Assembly: GCF_008271745.1 (NCBI RefSeq)
Contig: NZ_VKKZ01000010.1
Span: 401,677-465,676 of the forward strand
Source: Rufibacter glacialis
GTDB lineage: Bacteria > Bacteroidota > Bacteroidia > Cytophagales > Hymenobacteraceae
Length of the DNA: 64,000 nucleotides
Direction: 5' to 3'
Position numbers and translations under genes: made by a program. This document shows, piece by piece, positions 36,521-45,162 of the stretch. The notes below the pieces were generated by a model that had not been told where the DNA came from, ran no database searches, and saw nothing but the letters and a program-made list of their open reading frames with translations. Numbering within the stretch: the stretch's first letter is position 1; every line of letters starts with the position of its first letter.

Positions 36521-37444
36521 TTATCCCTTGCTGGCCAACAGGTACAACACTGCCATTCTAATAGCCACCCCGTTTTCTACCTGGTCCAGGATGATGGAAT
36601 GGTGTGAGTCAGCGGCATCTGAGGTAAGTTCCACGCCGCGGTTGATAGGGCCGGGGTGCATGAGCACAATCTCTTTGTCCAGTTCATCCAGCATTTTCTT
36701 ATTGATCCCGAAATAAAGGGCATATTCCCGCAAAGACGGAAACAGCTTGCCTTGCTGGCGTTCTAATTGAATACGCAGCACGTTGGCTACATCACACCAT
36801 TGCAGGGCCTCGCGTACGTTCCAGAAGATCTTCACGCCCAGTTCACCAATGTGCTTGGGCAGGAGCGTGGGCGGCCCGCAAACGGCCACTTCTGCCCCCT
36901 GCATCTGCAACGCGAAAATGTTGGAGAGCGCCACCCGCGAGTGGGTGATGTCGCCGATGATGGCTACTTTTTTGCCCGCTACCTCACCCAGTTTCTGCCG
37001 GATAGAGAAGGAGTCCAGCAGGGCCTGGGTAGGGTGTTCATGGGTGCCGTCGCCGGCGTTCACAATGTTGGCCTTGATTTTCTTGGACAGGAAGTGCGGC
37101 GCACCGGGGCTGCTGTGGCGCATCACAATCATGTCTACTTTCATAGACAGAATGTTGTTGACCGTGTCCAGCAGGGTCTCGCCCTTCTTCACAGAGCTGC
37201 CCGAGGCCGAGAAGTTGATCACATCCGCCGACAGGCGTTTCTCTGCCAGTTCAAACGAGAGGCGGGTGCGGGTGGAATTCTCGAAGAAGACGTTGGCAAT
37301 GGTGACATCGCGCAGCGAGGGTACTTTCTTGATGGGCCGGTTCAGAACCTCCTTAAACTGGTCAGCGGTTTCAAAGATCAACTGAATGTCCTGCGGGGTA
37401 ATCTCTTTGATGCCCAGCAGGTGCCGGGCGCTAAGCTGTTGCAT
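36521..37444 (-). CDS. pyrB: Aspartate carbamoyltransferase catalytic subunit
   Basis: 307 residues. It condenses carbamoyl phosphate and aspartate in pyrimidine synthesis. Motifs: the carbamoyl-phosphate loop FENSTRTRLSFELAEKRL (about 54-71), DMIVMRHSSPGAPHFL, GDGTHEHPTQALLDSFSI, VAIIGDITHSRVALSNIFAL, and VLMHPGPINRGVELTSD. No pyrI is adjacent; together with PyrR this is the layout typical of Gram-positives and Bacteroidota. It overlaps the end of pyrR by 14 bases. Confidence 0.97.
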   Translation of the reverse strand: MQQLSARHLLGIKEITPQDIQLIFETADQFKEVLNRPIKKVPSLRDVTIANVFFENSTRTRLSFELAEKRLSADVINFSASGSSVKKGETLLDTVNNILSMKVDMIVMRHSSPGAPHFLSKKIKANIVNAGDGTHEHPTQALLDSFSIRQKLGEVAGKKVAIIGDITHSRVALSNIFALQMQGAEVAVCGPPTLLPKHIGELGVKIFWNVREALQWCDVANVLRIQLERQQGKLFPSLREYALYFGINKKMLDELDKEIVLMHPGPINRGVELTSDAADSHHSIILDQVENGVAIRMAVLYLLASKG

Positions 37445-38003
37445 GGGGTTCTTCTTGTTCTGGGGTAAGGGTCAGGAGCCAAATGACGTCCTCTGGTGAA
37501 TCTGGGCCTTGCCACGTGACCTCTACCCGCTGCGAGTGCAGCGAGTCTACGCGTTGGCCGGTATAAGTAGCTTCAATGGGTAAATCACGGGTGTACTGGC
37601 GGTCAATGAGCACCAGGAGTTCTACCTGGGCCGGGCGGCCATAGGAGATCATAGCGTCCAGGGCGGCCCGTACGGAGCGGCCGGTGTACAGCACATCGTC
37701 TACCAGAATTACGCGCTTGCCTTCCAGGCTGAATTCTACCTTGGTGGCATTGGGGGCCAGCGGCGTAGACCGGCGGCGGAAGTCATCGCGGTGGAAGGTG
37801 ATGTCCAGGTAACCGGTCTGGACGGTGACGCCCAGAATCTCGTGCAGGGTCTGTTGCAGCCGGTCTGCCACAAAGATACCCCGGGGCTGCAAACCCAGGA
37901 TCACGGAGTCAGAAAAATCGCGGTGGGTCTCAATCAACTGGTGCGCCAGGCGCCGGATCATGATCTGAAACAGAGCGTGCGGAACAATGAGGCGTTTGTG
38001 CAT
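37431..38003 (-). CDS. pyrR: PyrR: pyrimidine-operon regulator / uracil phosphoribosyltransferase
   Basis: 190 residues. Type I phosphoribosyltransferase fold with PRPP motif VILVDDVLYTGRSVRAALD (about 93-111) and the N-terminal RMAHQL-like segment IRRLAHQLIETHRDFSDSVI. PyrR binds pyr mRNA and/or makes UMP. It is directly upstream of pyrB with translational coupling. I saw no clear anti-terminator structure in the leader, so attenuation here is unproven. Confidence 0.94.
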   Translation of the reverse strand: MHKRLIVPHALFQIMIRRLAHQLIETHRDFSDSVILGLQPRGIFVADRLQQTLHEILGVTVQTGYLDITFHRDDFRRRSTPLAPNATKVEFSLEGKRVILVDDVLYTGRSVRAALDAMISYGRPAQVELLVLIDRQYTRDLPIEATYTGQRVDSLHSQRVEVTWQGPDSPEDVIWLLTLTPEQEEPHATA

Positions 38004-38485
38004 AACCGGGTTTTGGGCAAATATAAAGACTTACCGGCAGCCTTGCGCGCTGGAACCTGAATTTTCTCCAGAAGTACCAGCAGGCATCTGTCTTCCTGGG
38101 GCGGGAGGGCGCCCCAACAGGATGCCCAGTCTGCCAGAACTGCAGCTGGGATGCTTTGGCTTTGACAGTCAGGTGCCGTACGCAGCAAGTCCCTGGGTTT
38201 GGGCTGCTTTTTTTGAAAAGAGGGGAAAAGCAGGAAGGGGGGAAGGGGGTAAGTGATCTTGCTGAAGCTATAAGTTGGTTTTACTGCTTTCCATACGGCT
38301 GAAAACTCGGCATCCCGCAAAAGAGCAGTTGCCGCCGTGGCTGGAATTATTACCTGCTATGGGGCGTAGTTCCGTAGTACTTTCACCTCTGGCTTTCCTT
38401 GGTGCAATAGAGAGCCATGTGCCCTAAACCAAGAAGAAAGAAAGCCTTTTGCCCAAAAACAGCCGGTAAACGGGAAGGCAATGCC
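38004..38485. other. Gap between pyrR and the hypothetical secreted gene
   Basis: About 480 bases. It contains the pyrR -7 box (38018-38025), a poor D-element (38195-38224) and purine-rich filler. No protein-like frame. Confidence 0.5.
38018..38025 (-). promoter_or_regulatory. Candidate -7 box of pyrRB
   Basis: TATATTTG on the minus strand, 15 bases before the pyrR ATG. This leaves a very short leader, too short for a classical attenuator. Confidence 0.6.
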
Positions 38486-40039
38486 TTAGAACGCCATGTT
38501 CTGCAGGTAAAAGACGGTGCGCGCTTCCCCCTGGGCTGGTTTGATGCGCTGGAAGCCGAAGGCCAGGAAATTGCTCCCGTACCAGTGAACAATACCCTCC
38601 TCATTGCTGGCATACAGTTTCTCAGATTCATCGGCTAGCCGCACCTCCACTTTCTCTTCATTGGAGATGGTGGAATTGGGTTTGAGCGTCTTGTACCAGA
38701 TCTTCTCCTCGTCTGGGTAGACTAAGGTGATGTTGCCCTCCGGAGAGACACCGGCCTCTACGGTAGGGGCCAGTTCATTGTAGGTCTCGTTCTGGAGCTT
38801 ATAGGAATTGTCCCACAGCAGATTGCCTTCCTTGTCAAACACGCAGGCAATGGCGTGGGTGAAGCGGTAGCCGTCAAAGAGCCTGCGGGAGTTTTGCCGA
38901 ATATCTGGGTACCTGCCGGTCATGTCATAGTAGGGGTTGAGCCCGCTGTTGCGGTATTGCGGGTAGTAAATCTCGCCCACTATGGCATAGCCCTGCGGAT
39001 GCGGCATGACCGGGTGCAGGAGCAGGCGGTAGCGTAACACCAAAGGCTTGCCCCGGGCCTCCTGCTTCGCGAATTTCTCTTTCATGCGCCGTTCGCCCCG
39101 CACCGAGAGGTACTCAAAGAAATGCTTCAGTTTGCTGAAGTCATAGTACTTCACGTTGCCGGCCAGGTTGCTGGTGAACAAGCCTTTGGAGAAAACCGAG
39201 GTACGGTAGCCAAAGGTGCCCAGCAGGATTTTGCTCAGCGTGTCGCCGGGGGTGAGGCGGGCGCCTTGCAGGGTGTTCTCATTGCGGTATTCTATCTCAG
39301 GCTGAATGAAGTAGGTGCCAATGACCTCCCCTTTGGGGTTCAGGCGCTTGGTTTGCACCCTGGAGCGCAGCCCGTTAGACTCAGCCACCACAAACTCCAC
39401 CGCGCGGGAAATGGTATCTACCCTGAATTCGCCTAAGTCTTCTTCCATACCGAAGACCGCCGGCAGAAGGTCTATCTCCTCCTGTCTGGGGTCTAGGTGC
39501 AGCATGTTGAGGTTGCTGCGGTCCAGCCCGTTCAGAAACACCTGTCCGTCAAGGGCCGCCATCTCTTTCAGGGTAATGTAGGAGGAAGGCAAGGTATGTT
39601 CACTGGCCTTGGCTGCCCCCGTGGCGTTGTCTACCTGGTAAAGCACCAGTTTCTTGCTGTTGAGGGTAGAAAACAGGAGGTAGGCGGTTTTAGGCTCAGC
39701 GGCCACAAACAGCAGGTCATGGTTAGACTTGTGCTCGTGCTTTGACTGCCAGACCTGCTTCAGCTCTTTGCTGTATTTGGTGAGCACAAAGTCATTCTTG
39801 CCAAACCAGCTGTTGCGTTTGGAAGAAACGATGAGCACCCCGCTGTCTGGCAGAATGTGCACTTCATGCGCATCCTCAAAGGAATTGCTTTCCAGTTCCA
39901 GGCGGTAGGTTTGGGCCGGCGGGGCCGGCTTCTCGCGGTCTTTTTCTTTTTTCTGTTGGGCCTGGGCCGTCAAGACCCACCCCCAGCCAAGTAGGACCAG
40001 CAGGTACTGCCAAGAAGTGCTTCTGAGCGATGGGAACAT
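38486..40039 (-). CDS. Exported hypothetical protein, Bacteroidota-type
   Basis: 517 residues. Signal peptide (WQYLLVLLGWGWVLTAQAQ), then a Lys/Glu/Pro linker. The rest looks like a beta-propeller-type protein of repeated four-strand units: HEVHILPDSGVLIVSSKRNS, FVLTKYSKELKQVWQSKHEH, TAYLLFSTLNSKKLVLYQVD, and FDKEGNLLWDNSYKL with PEGNITLVYPDEEKIWYKTL near the C-terminus. No catalytic motif seen. Similar proteins occur in Cytophagales genomes; the function is unknown. It is alone in its transcription unit as far as can be seen. Confidence 0.75.
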   Translation of the reverse strand: MFPSLRSTSWQYLLVLLGWGWVLTAQAQQKKEKDREKPAPPAQTYRLELESNSFEDAHEVHILPDSGVLIVSSKRNSWFGKNDFVLTKYSKELKQVWQSKHEHKSNHDLLFVAAEPKTAYLLFSTLNSKKLVLYQVDNATGAAKASEHTLPSSYITLKEMAALDGQVFLNGLDRSNLNMLHLDPRQEEIDLLPAVFGMEEDLGEFRVDTISRAVEFVVAESNGLRSRVQTKRLNPKGEVIGTYFIQPEIEYRNENTLQGARLTPGDTLSKILLGTFGYRTSVFSKGLFTSNLAGNVKYYDFSKLKHFFEYLSVRGERRMKEKFAKQEARGKPLVLRYRLLLHPVMPHPQGYAIVGEIYYPQYRNSGLNPYYDMTGRYPDIRQNSRRLFDGYRFTHAIACVFDKEGNLLWDNSYKLQNETYNELAPTVEAGVSPEGNITLVYPDEEKIWYKTLKPNSTISNEEKVEVRLADESEKLYASNEEGIVHWYGSNFLAFGFQRIKPAQGEARTVFYLQNMAF

Positions 40040-40102
40040 AGGATGGTTTAAGAAATTACTGGTAATTTACTAAATACCCTAACGTTCTGCCACTGTTTTT
40101 TC

Positions 40103-40513
40103 TTACCCTCCTTGGCCCATGGCCAAGAGAATGTCAAACTCTTCCGGGGTTAAGGGCATCACCGAGAGGCGGGACTGGCGCAGCAGCGCGATGTTCTGGA
40201 GCCGCTCCTCTTTTTTGATCTGGTCCAGAGTGACCGGTTTGGCCAAGGCCTGCTCCGGTACCAGGGTGACTGCCTGCCACTGGGTTTCCTGAGTGGTAGG
40301 GTCCTGGAAGGCTTCGCGGCTTACTCTGGCCACGCCCACAATAGATTTCTCAGAGACGCTGTGGTAGTACAGGACCAGGTCGTTGACCTGCATTTTCTGG
40401 AGGTTGTTGCGGGCCTGGTAGTTCCGGACACCGTCCCAGGTGGTTTGTTTGTCGCGCTGGAGATCAGACCAGGCGTATTTTTCGGGTTCAGTTTTAACGA
40501 GCCAGTAGTTCAT
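40103..40513 (-). CDS. EVE (PUA-like) domain protein
   Basis: 136 residues from the ATG at 40513 (MNYWLVKTEPEKYAWSDLQR); the 13-codon extension upstream is not conserved-looking. The EVE signature is clear: MNYWLVKTEP, TTWDGVRNYQARNNLQKMQV, and VLYYHSVSEKSIVGVARVSR. EVE domains bind modified bases and are thought to act in RNA or DNA recognition; the exact substrate is unknown. No restriction system is adjacent. Confidence 0.92.
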   Translation of the reverse strand: MNYWLVKTEPEKYAWSDLQRDKQTTWDGVRNYQARNNLQKMQVNDLVLYYHSVSEKSIVGVARVSREAFQDPTTQETQWQAVTLVPEQALAKPVTLDQIKKEERLQNIALLRQSRLSVMPLTPEEFDILLAMGQGG

Positions 40514-40580
40514 ATTGTGCACTGCTAACAAGAGGCGGCCACGCAGAGCCAAGTTCTTGCCACGGGTAAAAGGAAAAGGT

Positions 40581-40976
40581 TTATGGTCTGTGTTCTTTGC
40601 GCCGGATTTTGATCATGTCTGCTGAGACAGAAATGATTTCCAGTTCTTCGGGCTGGTGCTGCGGGTTGTCATAGGTGATGGTGAGGCGGTTTTTGCCGGT
40701 GGCCTTCCATTTACCGGGTTGTTCCTCCAGCCCATCAGTAGGCGCGATGGCGTACCGGATAAAGCCGCCCTCTTCCTGGATCATGAACCCGGTCCTGCCC
40801 CTGGAAGGAGGGAAGTCATAGGTGTTGGGCCGGTAGGTTTTCACGCCTACGGAGTCTTCCTCATAGGAATTGAGCCAGGTTACCCCATACACAGAGGCCG
40901 GGAAATCGGGCCCGGCCCCGCACTTGGCCGCCATCAGGAAGAGGACCAACAGGCTCAGCAAGAAAAATTGTTTCAT
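40581..40976 (-). CDS. Small exported protein, possible lipoprotein
   Basis: 131 residues. Signal MKQFFLLSLLVLFLMAAKC; Cys19 sits in lipobox position, but the residue before it is Lys, which is atypical, so lipidation is uncertain. The mature part is beta-rich (KWKATGKNRLTITYDNPQHQ, EELEIISVSADMIKIRRK), a lipocalin-like repeat. Function unknown. It is oriented divergently from the PolX gene across the H3 heptad region. Confidence 0.65.
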   Translation of the reverse strand: MKQFFLLSLLVLFLMAAKCGAGPDFPASVYGVTWLNSYEEDSVGVKTYRPNTYDFPPSRGRTGFMIQEEGGFIRYAIAPTDGLEEQPGKWKATGKNRLTITYDNPQHQPEELEIISVSADMIKIRRKEHRP

Positions 40977-41052
40977 AACGTAGGAGTTGCCTGCTTAACC
41001 GGCCCTGGCAATATTGGGCTAAGATACAAAAGAAAAAATAAGGCATTATGTC

Positions 41053-41107
41053 AGTCCTGAGTCTGGGGGAATAGTCCTGAGTTCTGAGTCTTGAGTCCTG
41101 AGTTCTG
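41053..41107. repeat. Heptad array H3 (left arm)
   Basis: Units AGTCCTG, AGTTCTG, AGTCTTG, AGTCCTG, AGTTCTG in strict register from 41073 to 41107, with one more AGTCCTG at 41053. Inverse of H3' below. Confidence 0.8.
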
Positions 41108-41163
41108 AGATGGGAAATATAAGTAGGAGTACCTGTCCCTTTTAGCCTTTCAGAGACGTGTCT

Positions 41164-41194
41164 TTTTTAAGCCGTTTTCAGAAAACAGGCCTGA
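41164..41194. repeat. D-element copy between heptad arms
   Basis: TTTTTAAGCCGTTTTCAG, then AAAACAGGCCTGAA. Confidence 0.65.
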
Positions 41195-41235
41195 ATCAGC
41201 TTTGCCTAGGCGTTTCCTGCCTTACCACCTCAACT

Positions 41236-41302
41236 CAGAATTCAAGACTCAGAACTCAGGACTACTTGTAGACTCAGAACTCAAGACTCAGAACTCAGGA
41301 CT
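41236..41302. repeat. Heptad array H3' (inverted arm)
   Basis: Units CAGAATT, CAAGACT, CAGAACT, CAGGACT and, after an 11-base break, CAGAACT, CAAGACT, CAGAACT, CAGGACT. Each is the inverse of an H3 unit. Confidence 0.8.
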
Positions 41303-41321
41303 AACATACGCAGTATGTTCC

Positions 41322-41329
41322 TATCTTTG
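41322..41329 (+). promoter_or_regulatory. -7 box for the PolX gene
   Basis: TATCTTTG, exact TAnnTTTG, 28 bases before the GTG at 41357. It lies downstream of the ATG at 41315 and so argues against that ATG as the start. Confidence 0.6.
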
Positions 41330-41356
41330 TCTGAATCCCTTTCACAACCTGCACCC

Positions 41357-43066
41357 GTGGAAAACAAAGACCTCATCCGTATGTTCCGGCTCACGGCTTC
41401 CTTGATGGAGCTGCACGACGAGAACCCGTTCAAGATAAAATCATACACCAACGCCGTCATGGTGCTGGAGCGCCTGGAGTCGCCCATCCATCAGATGAGC
41501 CAGGCCCAGCTAGAGAAGCTGGACGGCATTGGCAAAGGCATGGCCGCCAAGATCATGGAAGCCATTCAGACCGGCACCCACACCGACCTGAACCGCCTTC
41601 TGGAAACCACCCCGGAAGGCGTGGTGCTGATGCTCAACATCAAAGGCATCGGTCCCAAAAAGATACGCACCATCTGGAAGGAACTGGGCGTAGAAACGGC
41701 GGAAGGCCTGCGCGAAGCCTGCGAACGCAATGAGCTGTCCAAGCTGAAAGGCTTCGGGGCTAAAACCCAGGAAACCATTCTGCAGGCCCTGCAGTACTCT
41801 GAGGCCAGCAAAGGCAAGCTGCTTTGGGCCGAGGCCGAGCCCTTGGCCCTGGATTTGCTCTCGTATCTGAAAAACAGGCCTGAAACCACCGCCGCTGAGG
41901 TGGTGGGGGACTTCCGCCGGAACCTGGAGACCGTGGACACGCTCCAGTACCTGGTCAGCCTGCAAAACGACAGCACCTGGCCCGGGGTATTTGAGGATCT
42001 TCCGGGTATCTCTGCCCAGGAGATGGTTTCCGGACCGTTTGTGTGGCGGGGAGTGCTTTCTGAATCTAGCCTGAAGCTGGAGGTACGCCTGGTGCCCGAG
42101 CGCCGCTTCGCGAACCAGGTTTTGCTGTACTCGGCGCACCCTGCCTGGCTAACCCAGCCGGTGAACGAGGCCGGCGATACGCTCATGGCTGAGGCCTACG
42201 GGGAACCCGCCGCTTCTGAGGAAGAGATTTTCGGGCGCCTGCAACTGCCCTTTATTGCCCCTGAACTGCGGGAAAGTGCCCGCGTGCTGGAACTGGCCAA
42301 AGCCAACCAACTGCCTTCGCTCCTCACCGACCAAGATTTGAAAGGCATTTTGCACAACCACAGCACGTACTCAGACGGCGCCCACACCCTGGAGCAGATG
42401 GCCGTGCACTGTAAGCAACTGGGCTTTGAGTACCTGGGCATGTGCGACCACTCCAAATCTGCTTTCTATGCCAACGGCCTGCAAGAGTTCAGGGTGCGCG
42501 AGCAGCAAAAGGAGATTGACCGCCTGAACCAGGAGCTAGGTCCGTTCCGCATCTTCAAAGGTATTGAGTCAGATATTCTCGCTGATGGCAGCCTGGACTA
42601 CGACAACGACGTGCTCGCCTCCTTTGACTTCATTGTCGCCTCCATCCACAGTAACCTGAAAATGGACGTGATAAAGGCCACAGATAGATTGGTAAACGCC
42701 ATCCAGAACCCCTACACTACTATTTTAGGGCACCCTACTGGCCGCCTGCTCCTGCGCCGCGAGGGTTACCCCATTGACCACAAAGCCGTGATTGACGCCT
42801 GCGCCGAAAATCAGGTGATCATAGAAATCAACGCCAACCCCTGGCGCCTGGACCTGGACTGGCGCTGGGTAGAATACGCTCTTAGCCAGAACGTGCTCCT
42901 CAGCATCAACCCAGACGCCCACAGCATGCGCGGGTATGATGACATGCGCTACGGCGTACTGGTAGGCCGCAAAGGCGGATTAATCCCTGAGATGACCTTC
43001 AACGCCAAAAGCCGGGAGGAAGTAGCTGCATATTTCGCGGACCGGAAGAAAGCGAAGGGTATTTAA
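41357..43066 (+). CDS. PolX-family protein with degenerate polymerase site and intact PHP domain
   Basis: 569 residues from GTG at 41357 (MENKDLIRMFRLTASLMELH). This start matches the usual PolX N-terminus and lies after the promoter box; the ATG at 41315 would add 14 residues. The helix-hairpin-helix 8-kDa domain is present (DENPFKIKSYTNAVMVLERL, KLDGIGKGMAAKIMEAIQTG, LNIKGIGPKKIRTIWKELG). The nucleotidyltransferase palm is damaged: the usual GSxRR...GDIDIL becomes VVGDFRRNLETVDTLQYLV, losing the Gly-Ser and the paired catalytic Asp. The C-terminal PHP phosphoesterase (about 330-569) keeps its ligands: LHNHSTYSDGAH, GMCDHSKSA, GIESDIL, VASIHSN, GHPTGR, NPDAHS. It is probably a 3'-5' exonuclease or repair nuclease without polymerase activity; this is inference. 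Confidence 0.88.
   Translation: MENKDLIRMFRLTASLMELHDENPFKIKSYTNAVMVLERLESPIHQMSQAQLEKLDGIGKGMAAKIMEAIQTGTHTDLNRLLETTPEGVVLMLNIKGIGPKKIRTIWKELGVETAEGLREACERNELSKLKGFGAKTQETILQALQYSEASKGKLLWAEAEPLALDLLSYLKNRPETTAAEVVGDFRRNLETVDTLQYLVSLQNDSTWPGVFEDLPGISAQEMVSGPFVWRGVLSESSLKLEVRLVPERRFANQVLLYSAHPAWLTQPVNEAGDTLMAEAYGEPAASEEEIFGRLQLPFIAPELRESARVLELAKANQLPSLLTDQDLKGILHNHSTYSDGAHTLEQMAVHCKQLGFEYLGMCDHSKSAFYANGLQEFRVREQQKEIDRLNQELGPFRIFKGIESDILADGSLDYDNDVLASFDFIVASIHSNLKMDVIKATDRLVNAIQNPYTTILGHPTGRLLLRREGYPIDHKAVIDACAENQVIIEINANPWRLDLDWRWVEYALSQNVLLSINPDAHSMRGYDDMRYGVLVGRKGGLIPEMTFNAKSREEVAAYFADRKKAKGI
41867..41886. repeat. D-element-like half inside the PolX gene
   Basis: CTGAAAAACAGGCCTGAAAC encodes LKNRPETT; it may be coincidence. 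Confidence 0.25.
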
Positions 43067-43171
43067 GAAATTATCAAGAGGGCCATAATTACTGCCAGCT
43101 GCTTATGGACCGGCAGAAATTCATAGGGGAAAAATAATACGCCCCATCGGTCATCCATTTATCCTCCATCT

Positions 43172-43258
43172 GTCATCCTGAAAGGATCTTGTGGGCGAAC
43201 TAGAAAGGCGTGGTAGTAAACGCTATTCCCAATCTCCACAAGATGCTTTCAGCATGAC
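43172..43258. repeat. Inverted repeat with 23-bp arms
   Basis: Left arm 43172-43194 and right arm 43236-43258 pair with two mismatches around a 41-base loop. The arm core (GTCATxCTGAAAGxATCTTG) resembles a repeat seen in many Bacteroidota gaps. MITE- or REP-like. Confidence 0.75.
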
Positions 43259-43352
43259 CACCAGGAGGGAAGGGCTCTTCTCTGGAGTATAAAGAGCCTT
43301 CTTATTACCAGGAACCTCCATTGTTGCCAGAAACCCGCTTTCGAGTGACCTA

Positions 43353-43386
43353 TTTTAGCTGCCATTTTGGAAATAAGAGCCTAAAA
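43353..43386. repeat. D-element copy
   Basis: TTTTAGCTGCCATTTTGG, then AAATAAGAGCCTAAAA; outer arms good. It lies between convergent genes. Confidence 0.6.
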
Positions 43387-43398
43387 CAACGGCAACAC

Positions 43399-44994
43399 CT
43401 ATTCTTCCCTTCTTTTTTCTCCGGCCTTACCTGCTGCTTTTGAACCTGCAGGGGTTTTGCCCCCCGTTGTCCCACCTGATGCCTTTTTCAAGGCGGTTCC
43501 GCCTTTCACGTAGGTAAACTCCAGAATAGAACCCCGGTACTGGCTGCCTTTGGGGTCTTCGCCCGAAGGCCCGGAAGTAACAGAAGAGCTGTCTACGGCC
43601 AGGTACAGCTTTTTGCCGTCAGGGGAAATGGCCAGGTCCCGGTACCGCACTTTTGACCGGAAATAGACCAGGGTGTCGCCGGTCACATCGGTGCCTGCGG
43701 GGTTGAGGGGAAGCCTGAACAGTTTACCGGTTTTAAGGGTGGGTACCAGCAAGGAGTTCTGCCAGCCCGGAATACCCGAAGCGGTGTAGACCCCAATGCT
43801 GCTGGGTGCCTCAGAAGGCCAATCCGGTGAACTGTTCTCCCCGCTCCTGATTTGGGTAAGGATCTTGGTGAGAAACGCATTGGAGGTGGGGTTAAAGCTG
43901 TAGAGAGGATCGCGGTAGAGGGCCCCCAAGGCTGCCGCGTTTTCCTTTTCGTTTCTGATGGTGGGGTAGGTGGTATGCCAGGCGCCCGGTTGCTGGGCCT
44001 GATCACTCACGCCCGCCGCCAGCCCGTTGTAATTGTTGTCCTGGTACCCAATGATGAGTGGGTGGCCGTAGTTTTTCCCCCGTTCCACAAAGTTGATTTC
44101 GTCATCAGAAAAGGGGCCGTGCTCACTGGCGTAGATCCTGCCCGTGCCGCCCACCTCGGCGTAGGCCAAACCCTGCGCGTTACGGTGGCCCAGGCTCCAG
44201 ACGGCACTTTGCTTTTGATTTGTGGCGAAGGGATTGTCATTGGGAATCCAACGGTCATATTGGTCTTTGTCTGCGTCAGGTTCCAGGTGGAACCTCAGGA
44301 CTTTTCCTTCATAGCTGTTGGTCTGCTGCGCGTGGTTAGGCCGGCCAATGTTCTTGAACTGACCGGCACCCATGTCGCCCACGGTGTAAAACAGGTAGGG
44401 CTGGCCGCCTACCGGGGCAATGAGCAACCGGCCCGAGTTATGGTCGTTGCTACCCGGGATACTGTCGCAGAGTACCAAGGGGTTGGTCAGTTGCTGCCGG
44501 TTGGGGTCATAGTCATAGCGGACCACCCGCGTAGTATAATGGCAACCGCCCCCGTTGGGGTCACAGCCATCGCCGGATTTGCCTGCCCCCGCAAACGCAT
44601 AGGTGTACGCCAAGTACACATACGGTTTTCCCTTCAGGAGGCCCGGGTGCAGGGCCAAGCCCATGAGGCCGCCTTGGGGCCAGGGTTTGCCCCCATCTAC
44701 TGCGTCTGGGATCTTGTCATAACGGGGAAACTTGCGGGCAGAGGCAAGGTCCACCAAGACGCTTTGGGCACCAGTGGCCGGGTGCAGGCGGCTCACCTTG
44801 TAGCTTTTGCTCTCAGTGATCCAGAGGTAGTTGTCTGGCCCATAGGTCACTTCCCAGGGGTCGCTAAGTTTGTCTTTCACTACCCGCACCGTGAACACCT
44901 CGCCCTTGGGACCGGTGAGATCCTGGGCAGAAAGTAGGGTAGGGCCGAGGGTGCCACCCAGGAGCAAGGCTAGGAAAAGGAAGGAACGCATCAT
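43399..44994 (-). CDS. PQQ-dependent sugar dehydrogenase-type beta-propeller (GSDH), exported
   Basis: 531 residues from the ATG at 44994 (MMRSFLFLALLLGGTLG); 59 extra upstream codons are non-conserved in character. Signal peptide, then the six-bladed propeller of soluble glucose/sorbosone dehydrogenases: VVKDKLSDPWEVTYGPDNYL, HNSGRLLIAPV, VWSLGHRNAQGLAYAE, SEHGPFSDDEINFVERGKNY, and the C-terminal PDGKKLYLAVDSS. It probably oxidises a sugar with PQQ in the periplasm; no PQQ genes are nearby, so the cofactor is unconfirmed. A Gly/Lys/Ala tail (about 500-531) is unusual. Confidence 0.9.
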   Translation of the reverse strand: MMRSFLFLALLLGGTLGPTLLSAQDLTGPKGEVFTVRVVKDKLSDPWEVTYGPDNYLWITESKSYKVSRLHPATGAQSVLVDLASARKFPRYDKIPDAVDGGKPWPQGGLMGLALHPGLLKGKPYVYLAYTYAFAGAGKSGDGCDPNGGGCHYTTRVVRYDYDPNRQQLTNPLVLCDSIPGSNDHNSGRLLIAPVGGQPYLFYTVGDMGAGQFKNIGRPNHAQQTNSYEGKVLRFHLEPDADKDQYDRWIPNDNPFATNQKQSAVWSLGHRNAQGLAYAEVGGTGRIYASEHGPFSDDEINFVERGKNYGHPLIIGYQDNNYNGLAAGVSDQAQQPGAWHTTYPTIRNEKENAAALGALYRDPLYSFNPTSNAFLTKILTQIRSGENSSPDWPSEAPSSIGVYTASGIPGWQNSLLVPTLKTGKLFRLPLNPAGTDVTGDTLVYFRSKVRYRDLAISPDGKKLYLAVDSSSVTSGPSGEDPKGSQYRGSILEFTYVKGGTALKKASGGTTGGKTPAGSKAAGKAGEKRREE

Positions 44995-45124
44995 GGTAGA
45001 ATTAGAGTGAAAACCTTGGTACTCTGCTTCTTTTAAACTAGCGTGGTGGTCATTAGGTTGTGGTAAATGTGGTCGGGAGCAGGCCAAAGTCGCTGTTCTC
45101 ACTAACAGGTGGATCTGTGCAGGG

Positions 45125-45162
45125 TGTTTTTGGGAGGTTTTTGAGAAAGCGGGCCCTATACG
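45125..45162. repeat. D-element copy, degenerate
   Basis: GTTTTTGGGAGGTTTTTG, then AGAAAGCGGGCCCTATACG. Confidence 0.4.

Larger units (their letters stand above)
43067..43398. other. Gap between convergent PolX and sugar-dehydrogenase genes
   Basis: Holds an inverted repeat (43172-43258) and a D-element (43353-43386); no gene. Confidence 0.6.

Noticed and set aside
36521..38003. PyrR-dependent attenuator in front of pyrRB
   Set aside because: The probable leader is only about 10 bases; no anti-terminator hairpins or PyrR-binding loop were seen.
41315..41356. ATG start giving a 14-residue longer PolX
   Set aside because: The promoter box lies within this stretch, and the added residues do not match the family N-terminus.
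43852..44937. 361-codon plus-strand frame opposite the sugar dehydrogenase
   Set aside because: Shadow of a strongly recognisable gene on the other strand; its own translation has no family motif.
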